Below are positions 48,176-58,081 of a stretch of 64,000 nt of DNA, piece by piece. A program made the translations under genes and the position numbers. The notes under the pieces were generated by a model. That model ran no database searches. It saw nothing but the letters and a program-made list of their open reading frames with translations, and had not been told where the DNA came from. Each line of letters begins with the position of its first letter. Position 1 is the stretch's first letter. The DNA is from Zoogloea sp. 1C4 (lineage in GTDB: Bacteria; Pseudomonadota; Gammaproteobacteria; Burkholderiales; Rhodocyclaceae), in contig NZ_SSXU01000005.1 in the NCBI RefSeq assembly GCF_009469605.1, positions 141,857 to 205,856 on the forward strand. Direction: 5' to 3'.

Positions 48176-49586
48176 ACCCCGCACGCTGCTGGTCATCGCC
48201 GGCGAGTTTCCGCCCCTCAAGACCATCGGCCGGATCCGCACCGTCAAGTTCGTCGAGCACCTGCGCCGCTTTGGCTGGCGCTGCATTGTGGTGACGCTGC
48301 AGCCCTCGGGCCGTGAGGGCAACTACGACGAGGCGCTGATGGCTGAGATCGTCGATGGCGACGAGATCATCCGACTGCCGCTGCGCAATCTCGAGGTCGA
48401 GATCGCCGATACGGTCAAGCGCCTGCTGGGCCGCAAGCCCGCCGCGCCAGCGCCTGTTGCTGCGGCACCAGCGACAAAGCCGGCGCCTGCTGCAACCCGG
48501 GCGCCTGTGGCGCAGTCGGGCGGCGGGCTGATGGACAAGGCCCACGGCATGATCCGCTGGGTGCTGCGCACCCTCGTGAACGTACCCGACGACTTCCGCC
48601 CCTGGGCGCAGGATGCCCTCAAGGTGTGCCGCGCGCTGTGCGCCGAACGCCAGATCGACGCCATCTACACCACGCTGCCGCCGTTCTCCAGTCTTCACGT
48701 CGGCCACGAGCTGCGCAAGGAAACCGGCCTGCCGTGGATCGCCGACTACCGCGACCTGTGGTACGGCGATGTGCTGCGCGAGTGGATGCCCGAGTGGCGC
48801 AAGAAGATGGAGTTCCGGATGGAGCGCCGGCTGCTGCGCCGGGCCGACGTGATCGTCACGGTCTCCGAGCCCAAGACGGCTTACATGCAGCGTCTGCATC
48901 CGCAGCTCAAGGCCCGCTGGGAGACGCTCACCAACGGCTACGACACCGAGCTCTACGGCAGTCGTCAGCGTACGCGGCCGTTCAACGGCGAGACGATCGA
49001 GTTCGTCTACACCGGCCGGTTGTTCAAGAACCGCAAGGGCTACGCCTTCGCCGAAGCCCTCGGGCGCATTCACCGTTCCGATCCGGCGCTGGCCGGGCGG
49101 GCGCGCGTGCGCATCATCGGCGGCGTCGAGCCGGAGATCCAGCGCCGTTACGACCAGATCATCGCCGAGTACGGCATCGGCCATCTCTATGACTTCGTCG
49201 GTGATGTGAGCTATGGCGAAGCGATGGACGCCCAGGTCAATTGCGACTACCTGCTGCTGATCGTCGATACCGGCGAGACCTCCGACGGGGTGATCCCGGG
49301 CAAGCTCTTCGAGTACGTCTCGGTGCGCCGCCCGATCTTCGCCCTGTGCGACCCGGGCGCGACCCAGCAGATCATCGACAAGGCCGGCCTCGGCAAGACG
49401 GTGCCGGCCGAATCGGTGGACGCCTGCGAGGCGATGCTGCGCGAGTGGCTCGCCCGACCGGTGCCCGAAACCGTCCAGGCCGACGACGCCTATCTCGCCC
49501 AGTTCGACCGCAAGGCCATCACCGAGCGCTTCGCCCGGGTGCTGGACGAAGTGGTCGCCGGACAGCCGGGGAGGGCAGGGCGATGA
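48168..49586 (+). CDS. Glycosyltransferase with Ala/Pro-rich insertion
   Basis: 472 residues from ATG 48168; the frame is open further upstream inside the preceding gene. N-terminus LLVIAGEFPPLKTIGRIRTVKF resembles GT4-type acceptor domains, and DYRDLWYGDVLREWMPEW plus EFVYTGRLFKNRKGYAFAEAL fit a GT-B enzyme. Residues 90-120 are an Ala/Pro-rich low-complexity linker between the first two helices, unusual for this class. The nature of the sugar is unknown. It overlaps the acetyltransferase-like gene by 4 bases. Confidence 0.8.
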   Translation: MAEPRTLLVIAGEFPPLKTIGRIRTVKFVEHLRRFGWRCIVVTLQPSGREGNYDEALMAEIVDGDEIIRLPLRNLEVEIADTVKRLLGRKPAAPAPVAAAPATKPAPAATRAPVAQSGGGLMDKAHGMIRWVLRTLVNVPDDFRPWAQDALKVCRALCAERQIDAIYTTLPPFSSLHVGHELRKETGLPWIADYRDLWYGDVLREWMPEWRKKMEFRMERRLLRRADVIVTVSEPKTAYMQRLHPQLKARWETLTNGYDTELYGSRQRTRPFNGETIEFVYTGRLFKNRKGYAFAEALGRIHRSDPALAGRARVRIIGGVEPEIQRRYDQIIAEYGIGHLYDFVGDVSYGEAMDAQVNCDYLLLIVDTGETSDGVIPGKLFEYVSVRRPIFALCDPGATQQIIDKAGLGKTVPAESVDACEAMLREWLARPVPETVQADDAYLAQFDRKAITERFARVLDEVVAGQPGRAGR

Positions 49587-50437
49587 GCCTCGGCGCGCTC
49601 AAGCAGTGGGTCAAGGAAGCCGCGGCGAAGACCATCTGGGCTTATGGCCCGAAGGAGCTCGCTGCCCGTCTGCGGGAGATCGGCGTGACGCCCGGCTCGA
49701 CGCTGGTTGTCCATTCGTCCTGGCTGCCGCTCAACGGTTTCAAGGGCAAGCCGGCGGATGTGGTGCGCACCTTCAAGGAAGCCGTGGGGCCTGAAGGGCT
49801 GCTGGTGATGATGTCGATGCCGTATCACAACATGAGCTCGGCCCAGTGGCTCGCCACCGGCAAGCCCATGAACGTCGCCCGCAGCCCGTCGATGATGGGT
49901 ATCGTGTCGGAGGTCTTCCGGCGCAGCGCGGGCGTGGTGCGCAGCTTGAGCGTGACCCATCCACTCCTGGCCTGGGGCCGCGACGCCGAGGCCTTTGTGG
50001 CTGGCCACGAGGCGGCCGATAAGCCCTTCGGCGGCGAATCGCCCTTTGCGCGGCTGCTCGAACGCAACGCACTGATCCTCGGTTTCGACGCGCCGTTCTC
50101 CACCTTCACCTACACCCATTTCGTCGAGGACCAGCTTGCCGCGACGCTGCCTTTCCCGCTCTACGAGCCGGATCTGCACACCGGCGTGGTGATCGACCGG
50201 GCTGGCGAACGGCACACCTGCACGGTGCGGGTGCTCGCCGCCCAGGCCAACAAGCTGCGCCGTGAACCCCGGCTGGTGGCCCATCTCGACAAAGTCGGGG
50301 TGCTCCACCACGGCAAGGTCGGCAACACGCGCCTTACCTGGATCCGTGCGGCTGACCACAGCCGCGAATCGGCCCGCTTCGTGGCGGGCGGCGCCCATTT
50401 CTTCGACTTCCCCGAAACGGCAGGCGCACGGCCCTGA
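49583..50437 (+). CDS. AAC(3)-family acetyltransferase-like protein of the EPS locus
   Basis: 284 residues from ATG 49583. The fold matches aminoglycoside N3-acetyltransferases: GVTPGSTLVVHSSWLPLNGF near the N-terminus, then VVRSLSVTHPLLAWG and FGGESPFARLLERNALILGF. In a polysaccharide operon the likely role is acetylation of an amino-sugar rather than drug resistance. The start overlaps the previous stop by 4 bases, tying it to the locus. The acceptor is unknown. Confidence 0.8.
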   Translation: MSLGALKQWVKEAAAKTIWAYGPKELAARLREIGVTPGSTLVVHSSWLPLNGFKGKPADVVRTFKEAVGPEGLLVMMSMPYHNMSSAQWLATGKPMNVARSPSMMGIVSEVFRRSAGVVRSLSVTHPLLAWGRDAEAFVAGHEAADKPFGGESPFARLLERNALILGFDAPFSTFTYTHFVEDQLAATLPFPLYEPDLHTGVVIDRAGERHTCTVRVLAAQANKLRREPRLVAHLDKVGVLHHGKVGNTRLTWIRAADHSRESARFVAGGAHFFDFPETAGARP

Positions 50438-50472
50438 GCCGCCCATGACCGCATGAAGCCCGGAAACCAACG

Positions 50473-51648
50473 ATGAGCCTCAGTGAAACTCTCCGCCAGA
50501 AGGGACTCGTGCTGCGCGACACCCTCGGCATCGGCATGACGACGCCCGTCGATAATCGCGTCCACCTGGATGCCGCCATCGCCTGGCTCAAGCTCGCTCA
50601 GGACGTGACGGGCAACGGGGGCGTCGCCCAGACCTTCCTGGTCCGCTCGCGCCGCTGGGCCCCGTCCTACCCCGAGACCACCGGCTACATCATCCCCACC
50701 TTGTACCGCTACGCGGCGCTGGCCGGCGACGACGACTGCCGCGTCCGGGCGCGCCGCATGGCCGACTGGGAGATCGACATCCAGCTGCCCGGCGGCGGCG
50801 TGCTCGCCGGCGCCCTGGGCGATTCGGACCAGCCCACGGTGTTCAACACCGGGCAGGTGATCTTCGGCTGGGTGCGCGCCTTCGAGGAAGAGCGCAACGA
50901 AGCCTATCGGGATGCCGCGGTGCGCGCGTCCGCGTGGCTGTGCGACATCATGGACGACGACGGCTGCTGGCGGCAGTTCGGCTCGCCGATGACCGGCAAG
51001 TCGGTCAATACCTACAACACCCGCTCGGCGTGGAGCCTCGCCCGCACCCATGAGATCACCGGCGAGCATCGCTTTCTCGACGCCGCGGTGCGCAACTGCG
51101 AATGGGCGCTGACCCAGGCGCGGTCCAACGGCTGGCTCGACACCAACTGCCTGCAGGACAACGCCCAGCCCTTCACCCACACCATCGCCTACGCCATGCG
51201 CGGCCTGCTCGAGATCGGCGATTACGCAGGCCGGGAGGATTTCATCCAGGCCGCCCGCCAGATCGGCGATGCGATGATCGCGGCCCTGCCGGCCGATGGC
51301 TTCATGCCGGGCCGTTTTGACCAGGACTGGCGCCCGACGGTGAAGTGGTCGTGCCTCACCGGCGACTGCCAGCTGGGCATCAACTGGGGGCGCCTGTTCC
51401 AGATCACCGGCGACACACGCTACCGCGACGCCACCACGCGGATCCTCGGTTTCGTGAAGCGCACCCAGCGTCTCGCCGGCGACGAGCGCGAGATGATCGG
51501 CGCCATCAAGGGCGCCCATCCCATCAACGGCGGTTACCACCCCTGGCAGCTGCCCAACTGGGCCACCAAGTTCTACGCCGATGCGCTGATGATGGATGCT
51601 GCGAATCGCGGCAGCGGGCGCTATGGGCTCAAGGGTCCGGCCGCGTGA
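50473..51648 (+). CDS. VpsJ-like alpha/alpha-barrel polysaccharide protein
   Basis: 391 residues, soluble, with no signal peptide. The sequence is a series of helical repeats with many Trp residues (FNTGQVIFGWVRAFEE, YNTRSAWSLARTHEIT, NTIAYAMRGLLEIGD-like), the pattern of (alpha/alpha)6 barrels such as glycosidases and sugar epimerases. It recalls the VpsJ protein of Vibrio polysaccharide loci, a comparison from memory. A glycan-modifying or epimerising function is possible but not shown. The stop is followed by a 226-base low-GC gap. Confidence 0.6.
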   Translation: MSLSETLRQKGLVLRDTLGIGMTTPVDNRVHLDAAIAWLKLAQDVTGNGGVAQTFLVRSRRWAPSYPETTGYIIPTLYRYAALAGDDDCRVRARRMADWEIDIQLPGGGVLAGALGDSDQPTVFNTGQVIFGWVRAFEEERNEAYRDAAVRASAWLCDIMDDDGCWRQFGSPMTGKSVNTYNTRSAWSLARTHEITGEHRFLDAAVRNCEWALTQARSNGWLDTNCLQDNAQPFTHTIAYAMRGLLEIGDYAGREDFIQAARQIGDAMIAALPADGFMPGRFDQDWRPTVKWSCLTGDCQLGINWGRLFQITGDTRYRDATTRILGFVKRTQRLAGDEREMIGAIKGAHPINGGYHPWQLPNWATKFYADALMMDAANRGSGRYGLKGPAA

Positions 51649-51874
51649 AACCAGACGGAATGCTGTGAGAAAAGAACAATTGTTTGCACACCCGTGCACA
51701 GCTTCATCGTGGCGCACCAATGATTTGTGTGATGCTTCGCGCTCGAAGCTTAACCCCACCGACTCGATCAAATGCACAGCTCCAAGATGGCGCGCGCCGT
51801 CCATCCATTCACTTGTGTTGAAATCATTGATGCTTCAGTCGGATTCTCAGGGGCGAGGCTCGCGTCCGTAACCC
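51649..51874 (+). other. Low-GC gap before the flippase gene
   Basis: 226 bases with no gene and visibly lower GC than its surroundings. Inverted repeats are present: TGCAC/GTGCA around 51687-51704 and GCTTCG/CGAAGC (51734-51739, 51744-51749). I see no convincing sigma-70 promoter. It may hold a separate promoter for the flippase or mark a join between the conserved locus and a swapped gene. Confidence 0.35.
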
Positions 51875-53308
51875 ATGGCTAATGTAAAGAAAGCGGTCTT
51901 TCTCTCCGTCGGAGAGAAAGCCATCGTGTTTGTCATTCAGTTCGTCTCGTCGGTTGTCCTGGCGCGACTGCTCTCCCCCGAAGAGATCGGCATCTTTTCC
52001 ATCGGAAGCCTGATCCTCGCCATGTCCCACGCCCTGCGCGATCTGGGCATCACCAGCTACCTCATCCAGGAACGCGATCTCACCCCGGTGCGCCTCCAGA
52101 CGGCGGCGACCATCGCCGTCATCATGAGCTGGACCCTCGGTTTGCTCACCTGGGTGGCGAGCGGCCCGGTGGCGGCGTTTTACCGGGAAGAGGGCATCGG
52201 GCTGGTGATGCATGTGCTGTCGATCAACTTCTTCCTGCTGCCCTTCGGGTCGGTGTCGATGGCGATCCTCAAGCGCAACCTCAACTTCGACAAGGTGGTG
52301 CGGATCAACCTGGCATCGGGCACGCTTCAGGCAACGGTGTCGATCGGGCTGTGCTCGATGGGGGTCGGCTTCATCGGCCTCGCCTGGGGCGCGGTGGCGA
52401 GCACCACGCTCACGGTGCTCATGACCGTGCTGATGACCAAGCGCGAAGTGCCGATGCGGATCGAGTTCTCCGAATGGCGCCACATCCTGCGCACCGGCGG
52501 CCGCTTCTGCGGATCGTCGCTGCTGTGGGAGTTCGGCCTGTCGGCGCCCGAAATGATCGTCGGCAAGGCAATGAGCATCGAAACCGCAGGTTATCTGGCA
52601 CGTTCCCTGGGCGTCGTCGGGCTGGCCTTCCGCTCGATCATGGAAGGGCTGACGCCGGTGCTGATGCCGGCCTTCGCCCGCACCCACCGGGACGGCGAAA
52701 GCGTTGGCGATCAGTTCCTCAAGAGCATCTGCTACCTCAGTGCACTGGCCTTTCCGCTCTTCGCCTGCATGGCGCTGGCGATGGACTCCATCGTGCTGCT
52801 GCTCTATAGCGAGAAGTGGGCGCGGATCATCGAGCCGGCGCGCATCCTCTGCGTGGGTTCGGCGGCGCTGACGATCGCGGTGACCGGCGCGGCCGTGGTA
52901 AGCGGCACCGGCAAGTCGAAGTACACCCTGCGCTTCCAGCTGGTCGGGCAGCCGATCAAGGTGGTGCTGATCCTCATCGGCAGCATGTACAGCCTCGATC
53001 ACGTAGCCGCGGGCATTGCGGTTGGCGATCTGCTGATTACCGCTTACACCCTGCTGGTGCTGCGCCGTCTGCTGGGTTTTGATCTCAGCCGCGTCGGCGA
53101 GGCCCTGGGGCCGTCACTGCTGGTGGCTCTGTGCGCGGCCACGTCGTGCCTCGCCTTCAAGCTGGCCTTTCCTCACGCGGCGCCGTTCTTCGGCGTAGTG
53201 GGCTGCATCATCGCTTCGTCCATCGGCTGGGTGATCGGGGTGGTGGTCACCCGTCACCCGGTGGGCGCGGAGGTAGGTGCGGTGGTGCGGCGGGTCGTGC
53301 GGCGCTGA
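51875..53308 (+). CDS. Wzx-type polysaccharide flippase
   Basis: 477 residues, about 12-14 membrane helices. The N-terminus ENGEKA-like segment (FLSVGEKAIVFVIQFVSSVVLARLLSPEEIGIFSIG) is typical of the Polysacc_synt/MATE-like flippases of EPS clusters. It should flip lipid-linked repeat units across the inner membrane. It is separated from the rest of the locus by a gap, unlike the tightly packed upstream genes, and may have its own promoter. Last gene of the EPS region. Confidence 0.9.
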   Translation: MANVKKAVFLSVGEKAIVFVIQFVSSVVLARLLSPEEIGIFSIGSLILAMSHALRDLGITSYLIQERDLTPVRLQTAATIAVIMSWTLGLLTWVASGPVAAFYREEGIGLVMHVLSINFFLLPFGSVSMAILKRNLNFDKVVRINLASGTLQATVSIGLCSMGVGFIGLAWGAVASTTLTVLMTVLMTKREVPMRIEFSEWRHILRTGGRFCGSSLLWEFGLSAPEMIVGKAMSIETAGYLARSLGVVGLAFRSIMEGLTPVLMPAFARTHRDGESVGDQFLKSICYLSALAFPLFACMALAMDSIVLLLYSEKWARIIEPARILCVGSAALTIAVTGAAVVSGTGKSKYTLRFQLVGQPIKVVLILIGSMYSLDHVAAGIAVGDLLITAYTLLVLRRLLGFDLSRVGEALGPSLLVALCAATSCLAFKLAFPHAAPFFGVVGCIIASSIGWVIGVVVTRHPVGAEVGAVVRRVVRR

Positions 53309-53314
53309 TGAAAT

Positions 53315-53344
53315 AAAAAACCCCCGGCGAGGGGTTGCCGGGGG
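53315..53344 (-). terminator. Second minus-strand terminator before hemB
   Basis: CCCCCGGC (53321-53328) and GCCGGGGG (53337-53344) form an 8-bp stem. On the minus strand the stem is followed by six T (53320-53315), then ATTT. On the plus strand no T-run follows, so it does not look like a flippase terminator. Confidence 0.7.
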
Positions 53345-53346
53345 CC

Positions 53347-53371
53347 AAAAATGCCTTGCTTGCTCAAGGCA
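53347..53371 (-). terminator. First minus-strand terminator before hemB
   Basis: TGCCTTG/CAAGGCA stem (53352-53358 with 53365-53371), 6-base loop, followed on the minus strand by five T (53351-53347). It precedes the second terminator by two bases, giving a tandem pair in the same direction. Confidence 0.65.
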
Positions 53372-53390
53372 CCCGCTCAGGGAGGTATAG

Positions 53391-54500
<1,110 letters not shown>

Positions 54501-54521
54501 GCTGAGGCGAACGCTGCCGGA

Positions 54522-55070
54522 TCAACCCTCCGGCAGCAGGGTGCGGGCACCCTCGAAGCGATCGGCGTAATAGCGGTTGTCGAGGCGATCCACCCGCACC
54601 TTGCCGCGGCTGTTGGGGGCGTGCACGAACTTGCCGTCGCCCACGTAAATCCCCATGTGCGAATACGAGCGGCCGAGGGTGTTGAAGAACACCAGATCGC
54701 CCGGCCGGACGGAGTTCGACGGAATCGGCCGGGTGCGCTCGGCGATGCCTGCAGCGTTGTAGGGCAGGCGCTTTCCGCTCACCTGTTCGACCACGTAGCT
54801 CACCATCCCGCTGCAATCCAGGCCAGCTTCCGGGTTCTTGCCGCCGAAGCGGTAGCCGGTGTCGAGCAGCCCCAGCGCAAAGATCACCATTTCCTGGGCG
54901 TGGTCGTCCCGCGGCAGGGCGAACCAGCCGCGCGCCGGTGCGGTGGCGCGGGGGACGGATGTGCTGGACGCCGGGCGTTGGGGCGTCTGACTGCAGCCGG
55001 CCAGAAACGCCAGCAGTGCCAGCGCGGCCAGCCGGCGTTCAAGCGGTGAGACGGAAAGTGACCGGGCCAT
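54522..55070 (-). CDS. NlpC/P60-family C40 peptidase lipoprotein
   Basis: 182 residues from ATG 55070. Lipobox AFLAGC at Cys26 predicts a lipid anchor. The NlpC/P60 domain has catalytic Cys86 in DCSGMVSY and the His in [20 protein letters not shown]. It is probably a peptidoglycan endopeptidase cutting stem peptides or cross-links. Its start lies inside the dtd gene: the two minus-strand genes overlap by 32 bases. An in-frame start further upstream is possible but less likely. Confidence 0.87.
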   Translation of the reverse strand: MARSLSVSPLERRLAALALLAFLAGCSQTPQRPASSTSVPRATAPARGWFALPRDDHAQEMVIFALGLLDTGYRFGGKNPEAGLDCSGMVSYVVEQVSGKRLPYNAAGIAERTRPIPSNSVRPGDLVFFNTLGRSYSHMGIYVGDGKFVHAPNSRGKVRVDRLDNRYYADRFEGARTLLPEG

Positions 55071-55476
55071 GGTTGATGAGCGATATCGACATTTCGGCGC
55101 CAAACTCGCCCGTCTCGACCACCGGATGGCGGCTGCGGGCGAGGGTGACGACCTGGTTGAACAGTTTCTCGGCTTCGTCGGGTGGCGCGGCGGGGGTGAA
55201 GCTGGCCCGCGTGCCCTTGCTGGTGTCGGCGGCGAGGGTGAATTGCGACACCAGCAGCAGGCCGCCGCCGGTATCGACCAGCGACCGGTTCATCCGCCCG
55301 TCGTCATCCGAGAACACCCGATAGCCGAGCAGCCGCTCGACCATCCGCGTGGCGTTGGCGGGCTGGTCGCCACGCTCGACCGCCACCAGCGCCAGCAGGC
55401 CGGGGCCGATCTCGCCGACCGTGCGCCCGTCAACCGTGACGCGGGCTTCGAGGACGCGCTGGATCAGGGCAATCAT
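55039..55476 (-). CDS. dtd: D-aminoacyl-tRNA deacylase
   Basis: 145 residues from ATG 55476, giving [23 protein letters not shown], the standard Dtd N-terminus. The catalytic motifs [17 protein letters not shown] and the Gly-cisPro block INHGPVT are intact. It hydrolyses D-amino acids from mischarged tRNAs. A longer frame exists but lacks similarity. It overlaps the SIMPL gene by 4 bases upstream and the NlpC/P60 gene by 32 bases downstream. Confidence 0.95.
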   Translation of the reverse strand: MIALIQRVLEARVTVDGRTVGEIGPGLLALVAVERGDQPANATRMVERLLGYRVFSDDDGRMNRSLVDTGGGLLLVSQFTLAADTSKGTRASFTPAAPPDEAEKLFNQVVTLARSRHPVVETGEFGAEMSISLINHGPVTFRLTA

Positions 55477-56180
55477 TCGAGCAGTTCGATCTGGCCATTG
55501 ACGGACACCGACACCGGGCTGTCGCCGGCCTCGATGGGGGCGGGCGGCGCGGCGTCGGCAACGGCCATGGCGGCGCGGGCCATCGGCATCACCGGCGGAC
55601 GGGGCTGGTAGCCGCTGGTGTTCACCGACACGTGCTTGATCCGCCACTTCTTGTGGAGGCTGGCGGCGACCAGTTTGGCACGGGCCTCGAAGGCGGCGAG
55701 GGCGTCGGTGATGGCTTCGTCCTCGATCTTCTTCCAGGTTTCGGGCGACGGGGCGGCAGAGAGCCCGCCGATGGCCATGGTCTGCTGGAGCTTGCCGATG
55801 AGTTCGGAAAGCTGGCCGGCATCCTTACTTTCGAGGGCGAGAGTGGAGCGCATCCGCCAGGATTCGATGCTGCGGCCAGTCTTGGCGTAGATCGGGTAGG
55901 TGTTGTTGCCGGCCGTGCGGATCTTGACCGCCGGATAGGCGCGGGCGGTCTGAAGGGCCTGGGCGACGGTGTTGTTGATCTTGCGGGCGAGTTCGGCCGG
56001 GTTGCTGTCGGTGGCTTCGGTGTAGACCTGCGCGCGGAACTGGTCGTTGGGGGCCGAGCGGCTGCTTTCGACGGCGATGTCGGCGGTGGGCAGCGACGGC
56101 GCGTCGGCCGCGTGGGCGGCGGCGAAGCACAAGGCAAGCGGGAGCGCGAGGGCCAGCGGACGAAGCGAGCGGATTTTCAT
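55473..56180 (-). CDS. SIMPL-domain (DUF541) periplasmic protein
   Basis: 235 residues from ATG 56180. Signal peptide ([19 protein letters not shown]), followed by a SIMPL/DUF541 domain ([36 protein letters not shown]...). Proteins of this group, including E. coli YggE, are linked to oxidative-stress protection and form oligomers in the periplasm, but no enzyme activity is established. It overlaps dtd by 4 bases and shares an operon with it on the minus strand. Confidence 0.8.
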   Translation of the reverse strand: MKIRSLRPLALALPLALCFAAAHAADAPSLPTADIAVESSRSAPNDQFRAQVYTEATDSNPAELARKINNTVAQALQTARAYPAVKIRTAGNNTYPIYAKTGRSIESWRMRSTLALESKDAGQLSELIGKLQQTMAIGGLSAAPSPETWKKIEDEAITDALAAFEARAKLVAASLHKKWRIKHVSVNTSGYQPRPPVMPMARAAMAVADAAPPAPIEAGDSPVSVSVNGQIELLE

Positions 56181-56371
56181 GAGGGCCTTTCGGTGAATAC
56201 GACGGAGTTGCATCGTGCATTTTCGCCACAGCCCGGGGCGGATTGCAAAGGGCGAATGAAAATAAGCGCTGCCGGAGCCCGCCGGAGTGTCGCCGAAACG
56301 CACATTCCGGCTTGACCGGGGCGCGGCCGGGCGGCACGATCGGCCGCTTTGCGGGCGGGAATAGCGATCAG

Positions 56372-57271
56372 ATGGCAAGTGCGCGGTGGGTTGGAGCGGG
56401 GCTGGTGGCCTTGTCGGCGACGTCGTTCGGTGCGATGGCGATCTTCGCCCGGGTGGCGTACGCCGGTGGCGCTGACGTGACCGCGGTGCTCTTCCTGCGA
56501 TTTGCGATTGCGAGTGTCGCGATGGCGGCGCTCACCCTCGCAACCCGTCGGCGCTGGCCGTCCCGGCGGAACGCCACGGTGTTGGCGCTGATGGGCGGGG
56601 TTGGCTATGTGGCGCAGTCGATGTGCTTTTTCAGCGCGTTGCGCTTTGCGTCGGCCGGACTGGTGGCGCTGCTGTTGTACCTGTACCCGTTTCTGGTGGC
56701 CTTGATCGGCGTGGCTTTTCTGGGCGAACGGCTGACCCACCGGCGCAGCCTGGCGATGGGGGCCGCCCTCGTGGGCACGGCGCTCACCTTGGGTGAAGGG
56801 CTCGGCGGCAGCGGGATCGGCGTGGCGCTGGGTGTGGCGACAGCGGTGATCTACTCGATCTACATCGTGGCCGGAAGCCGGGTGCTGGCGGCCGAGGATG
56901 CGCTGGCGTCATCCACGGTGGTGATGCTGGCGGCGGCGCTGGTGTTTGGCGGGCTGGTGCTGGCGACTGGCCCGCGTTTCCCGGTTGGTCCGGCGGCGTG
57001 GATGGCCTGCGTGGCGATCGCGCTGGTTTCCACTGCAGTGGCGATGGCGACCTTCTTTGCCGGCATCCAGCGCCTGGGGGCGGCCGACGCGGCGACGCTG
57101 TCGACCCTGGAGCCGGTGGTGACCTTCATCCTCGCCGCGGTGTTCCTCGGCGAGGCGGTGAGCCTGGGGCAGATCATCGGCGGGGCGATCGTGCTCGGCG
57201 CGGTGATCGCCCTCGCGCGGGATGGTACTGGTTCAGCTCAATCCGGCAGCGGTTCGACCAGATCCCGATAG
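56372..57271 (+). CDS. EamA-family membrane transporter
   Basis: 299 residues from ATG 56372, about ten membrane helices in two EamA repeats (for example ALMGGVGYVAQSMCFFSALRFASAGLVAL in the first and AADAATLSTLEPVVTFILAAVFLGE in the second). The family includes drug/metabolite exporters; the substrate cannot be told. The 3' end overlaps the convergent DUF2189 gene by 34 bases. Confidence 0.87.
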   Translation: MASARWVGAGLVALSATSFGAMAIFARVAYAGGADVTAVLFLRFAIASVAMAALTLATRRRWPSRRNATVLALMGGVGYVAQSMCFFSALRFASAGLVALLLYLYPFLVALIGVAFLGERLTHRRSLAMGAALVGTALTLGEGLGGSGIGVALGVATAVIYSIYIVAGSRVLAAEDALASSTVVMLAAALVFGGLVLATGPRFPVGPAAWMACVAIALVSTAVAMATFFAGIQRLGAADAATLSTLEPVVTFILAAVFLGEAVSLGQIIGGAIVLGAVIALARDGTGSAQSGSGSTRSR

Positions 57272-58029
57272 GCGTGCCAGGTGGCGTGGCCGATCACCGG
57301 CATCAGCACCGCCAGCCCGAGGTGGAAGCTCAGGAAGCCGACGATGGTCAGGCTGACGATCAGGAAGGCCCAGACCAGCAGCGGCAGCGGGTTTTCGGCC
57401 AGCGCACGGATGCTGGCGATCATCGAGGTGATGGCGTCCTGGTTGCGGTCGAGCATCAGTGGGATCGACACCACGCTCACCGCGAAAACCAGCAGGGCGA
57501 AGATTGCGCCGACACCAAAGTAGACCACCAGGAACTCGAGGTTTTCCAGGGACACTACCTGGCTCAGGAAGCCGCTGAGGCTGGGCAGCTCTTGCGTGTA
57601 GAACATGGCGAAGACCACCAGCGAGGCGCGCGCCCAGATCAGGAAGATGACCGTGAGCACGGCGGCAAAGAGGGCGATGTTGCCCAGGTTGCGCCGCCAG
57701 ACGGTGAGCGTCGGGCCGAGGGCGCAGGGCTCGCCGAGCTGGCGTCGGCGGGAGAGCTCGTAAAGCCCCATCGCAAAGAAGGGCGCGAGGAGCAGGAAGC
57801 CGGTGGTGACGGCCGAGGTGTACTGGTAGGCGTGGGAGAAGACAAAGGTGACCAGCAGGCCCATGCCGGTGAAGCAGAAGCCGTAGAACAGGCTGGCGAT
57901 GGCACAGGCCTTGAGGTCGGAGAAGCCGCGGGCGATCCAGCGAAAAGGCGCGCCGATGCCAATGTTGCGGATCGTGGGGAAGGGCAGGGACGCTGCCTGC
58001 TCTTCTGTCGGGGGTGTTTGCTGAGCCAT
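57238..58029 (-). CDS. DUF2189 inner-membrane protein
   Basis: 263 residues from ATG 58029, six or so membrane helices. N-terminus PFPTIRNIGIGAPFRWIARGFSDLKACAIASLFYGFCFTGMG is characteristic of DUF2189, a family of unknown function often near cytochrome oxidase genes. The 3' end overlaps EamA by 34 bases. No substrate or partner can be inferred. Confidence 0.87.
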   Translation of the reverse strand: MAQQTPPTEEQAASLPFPTIRNIGIGAPFRWIARGFSDLKACAIASLFYGFCFTGMGLLVTFVFSHAYQYTSAVTTGFLLLAPFFAMGLYELSRRRQLGEPCALGPTLTVWRRNLGNIALFAAVLTVIFLIWARASLVVFAMFYTQELPSLSGFLSQVVSLENLEFLVVYFGVGAIFALLVFAVSVVSIPLMLDRNQDAITSMIASIRALAENPLPLLVWAFLIVSLTIVGFLSFHLGLAVLMPVIGHATWHAYRDLVEPLPD

Positions 58030-58081
58030 TTTTGTCTCCGTTTTTGGTTGTTTGATGAATGGCCTGCGGATTTGGTTCAGG

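Noticed and set aside
44003-48322. A 1,439-codon minus-strand open frame across the O-ligase and xrtA
   Set aside because: Same composition artefact; the plus strand carries exosortase catalytic residues and normal gene starts.
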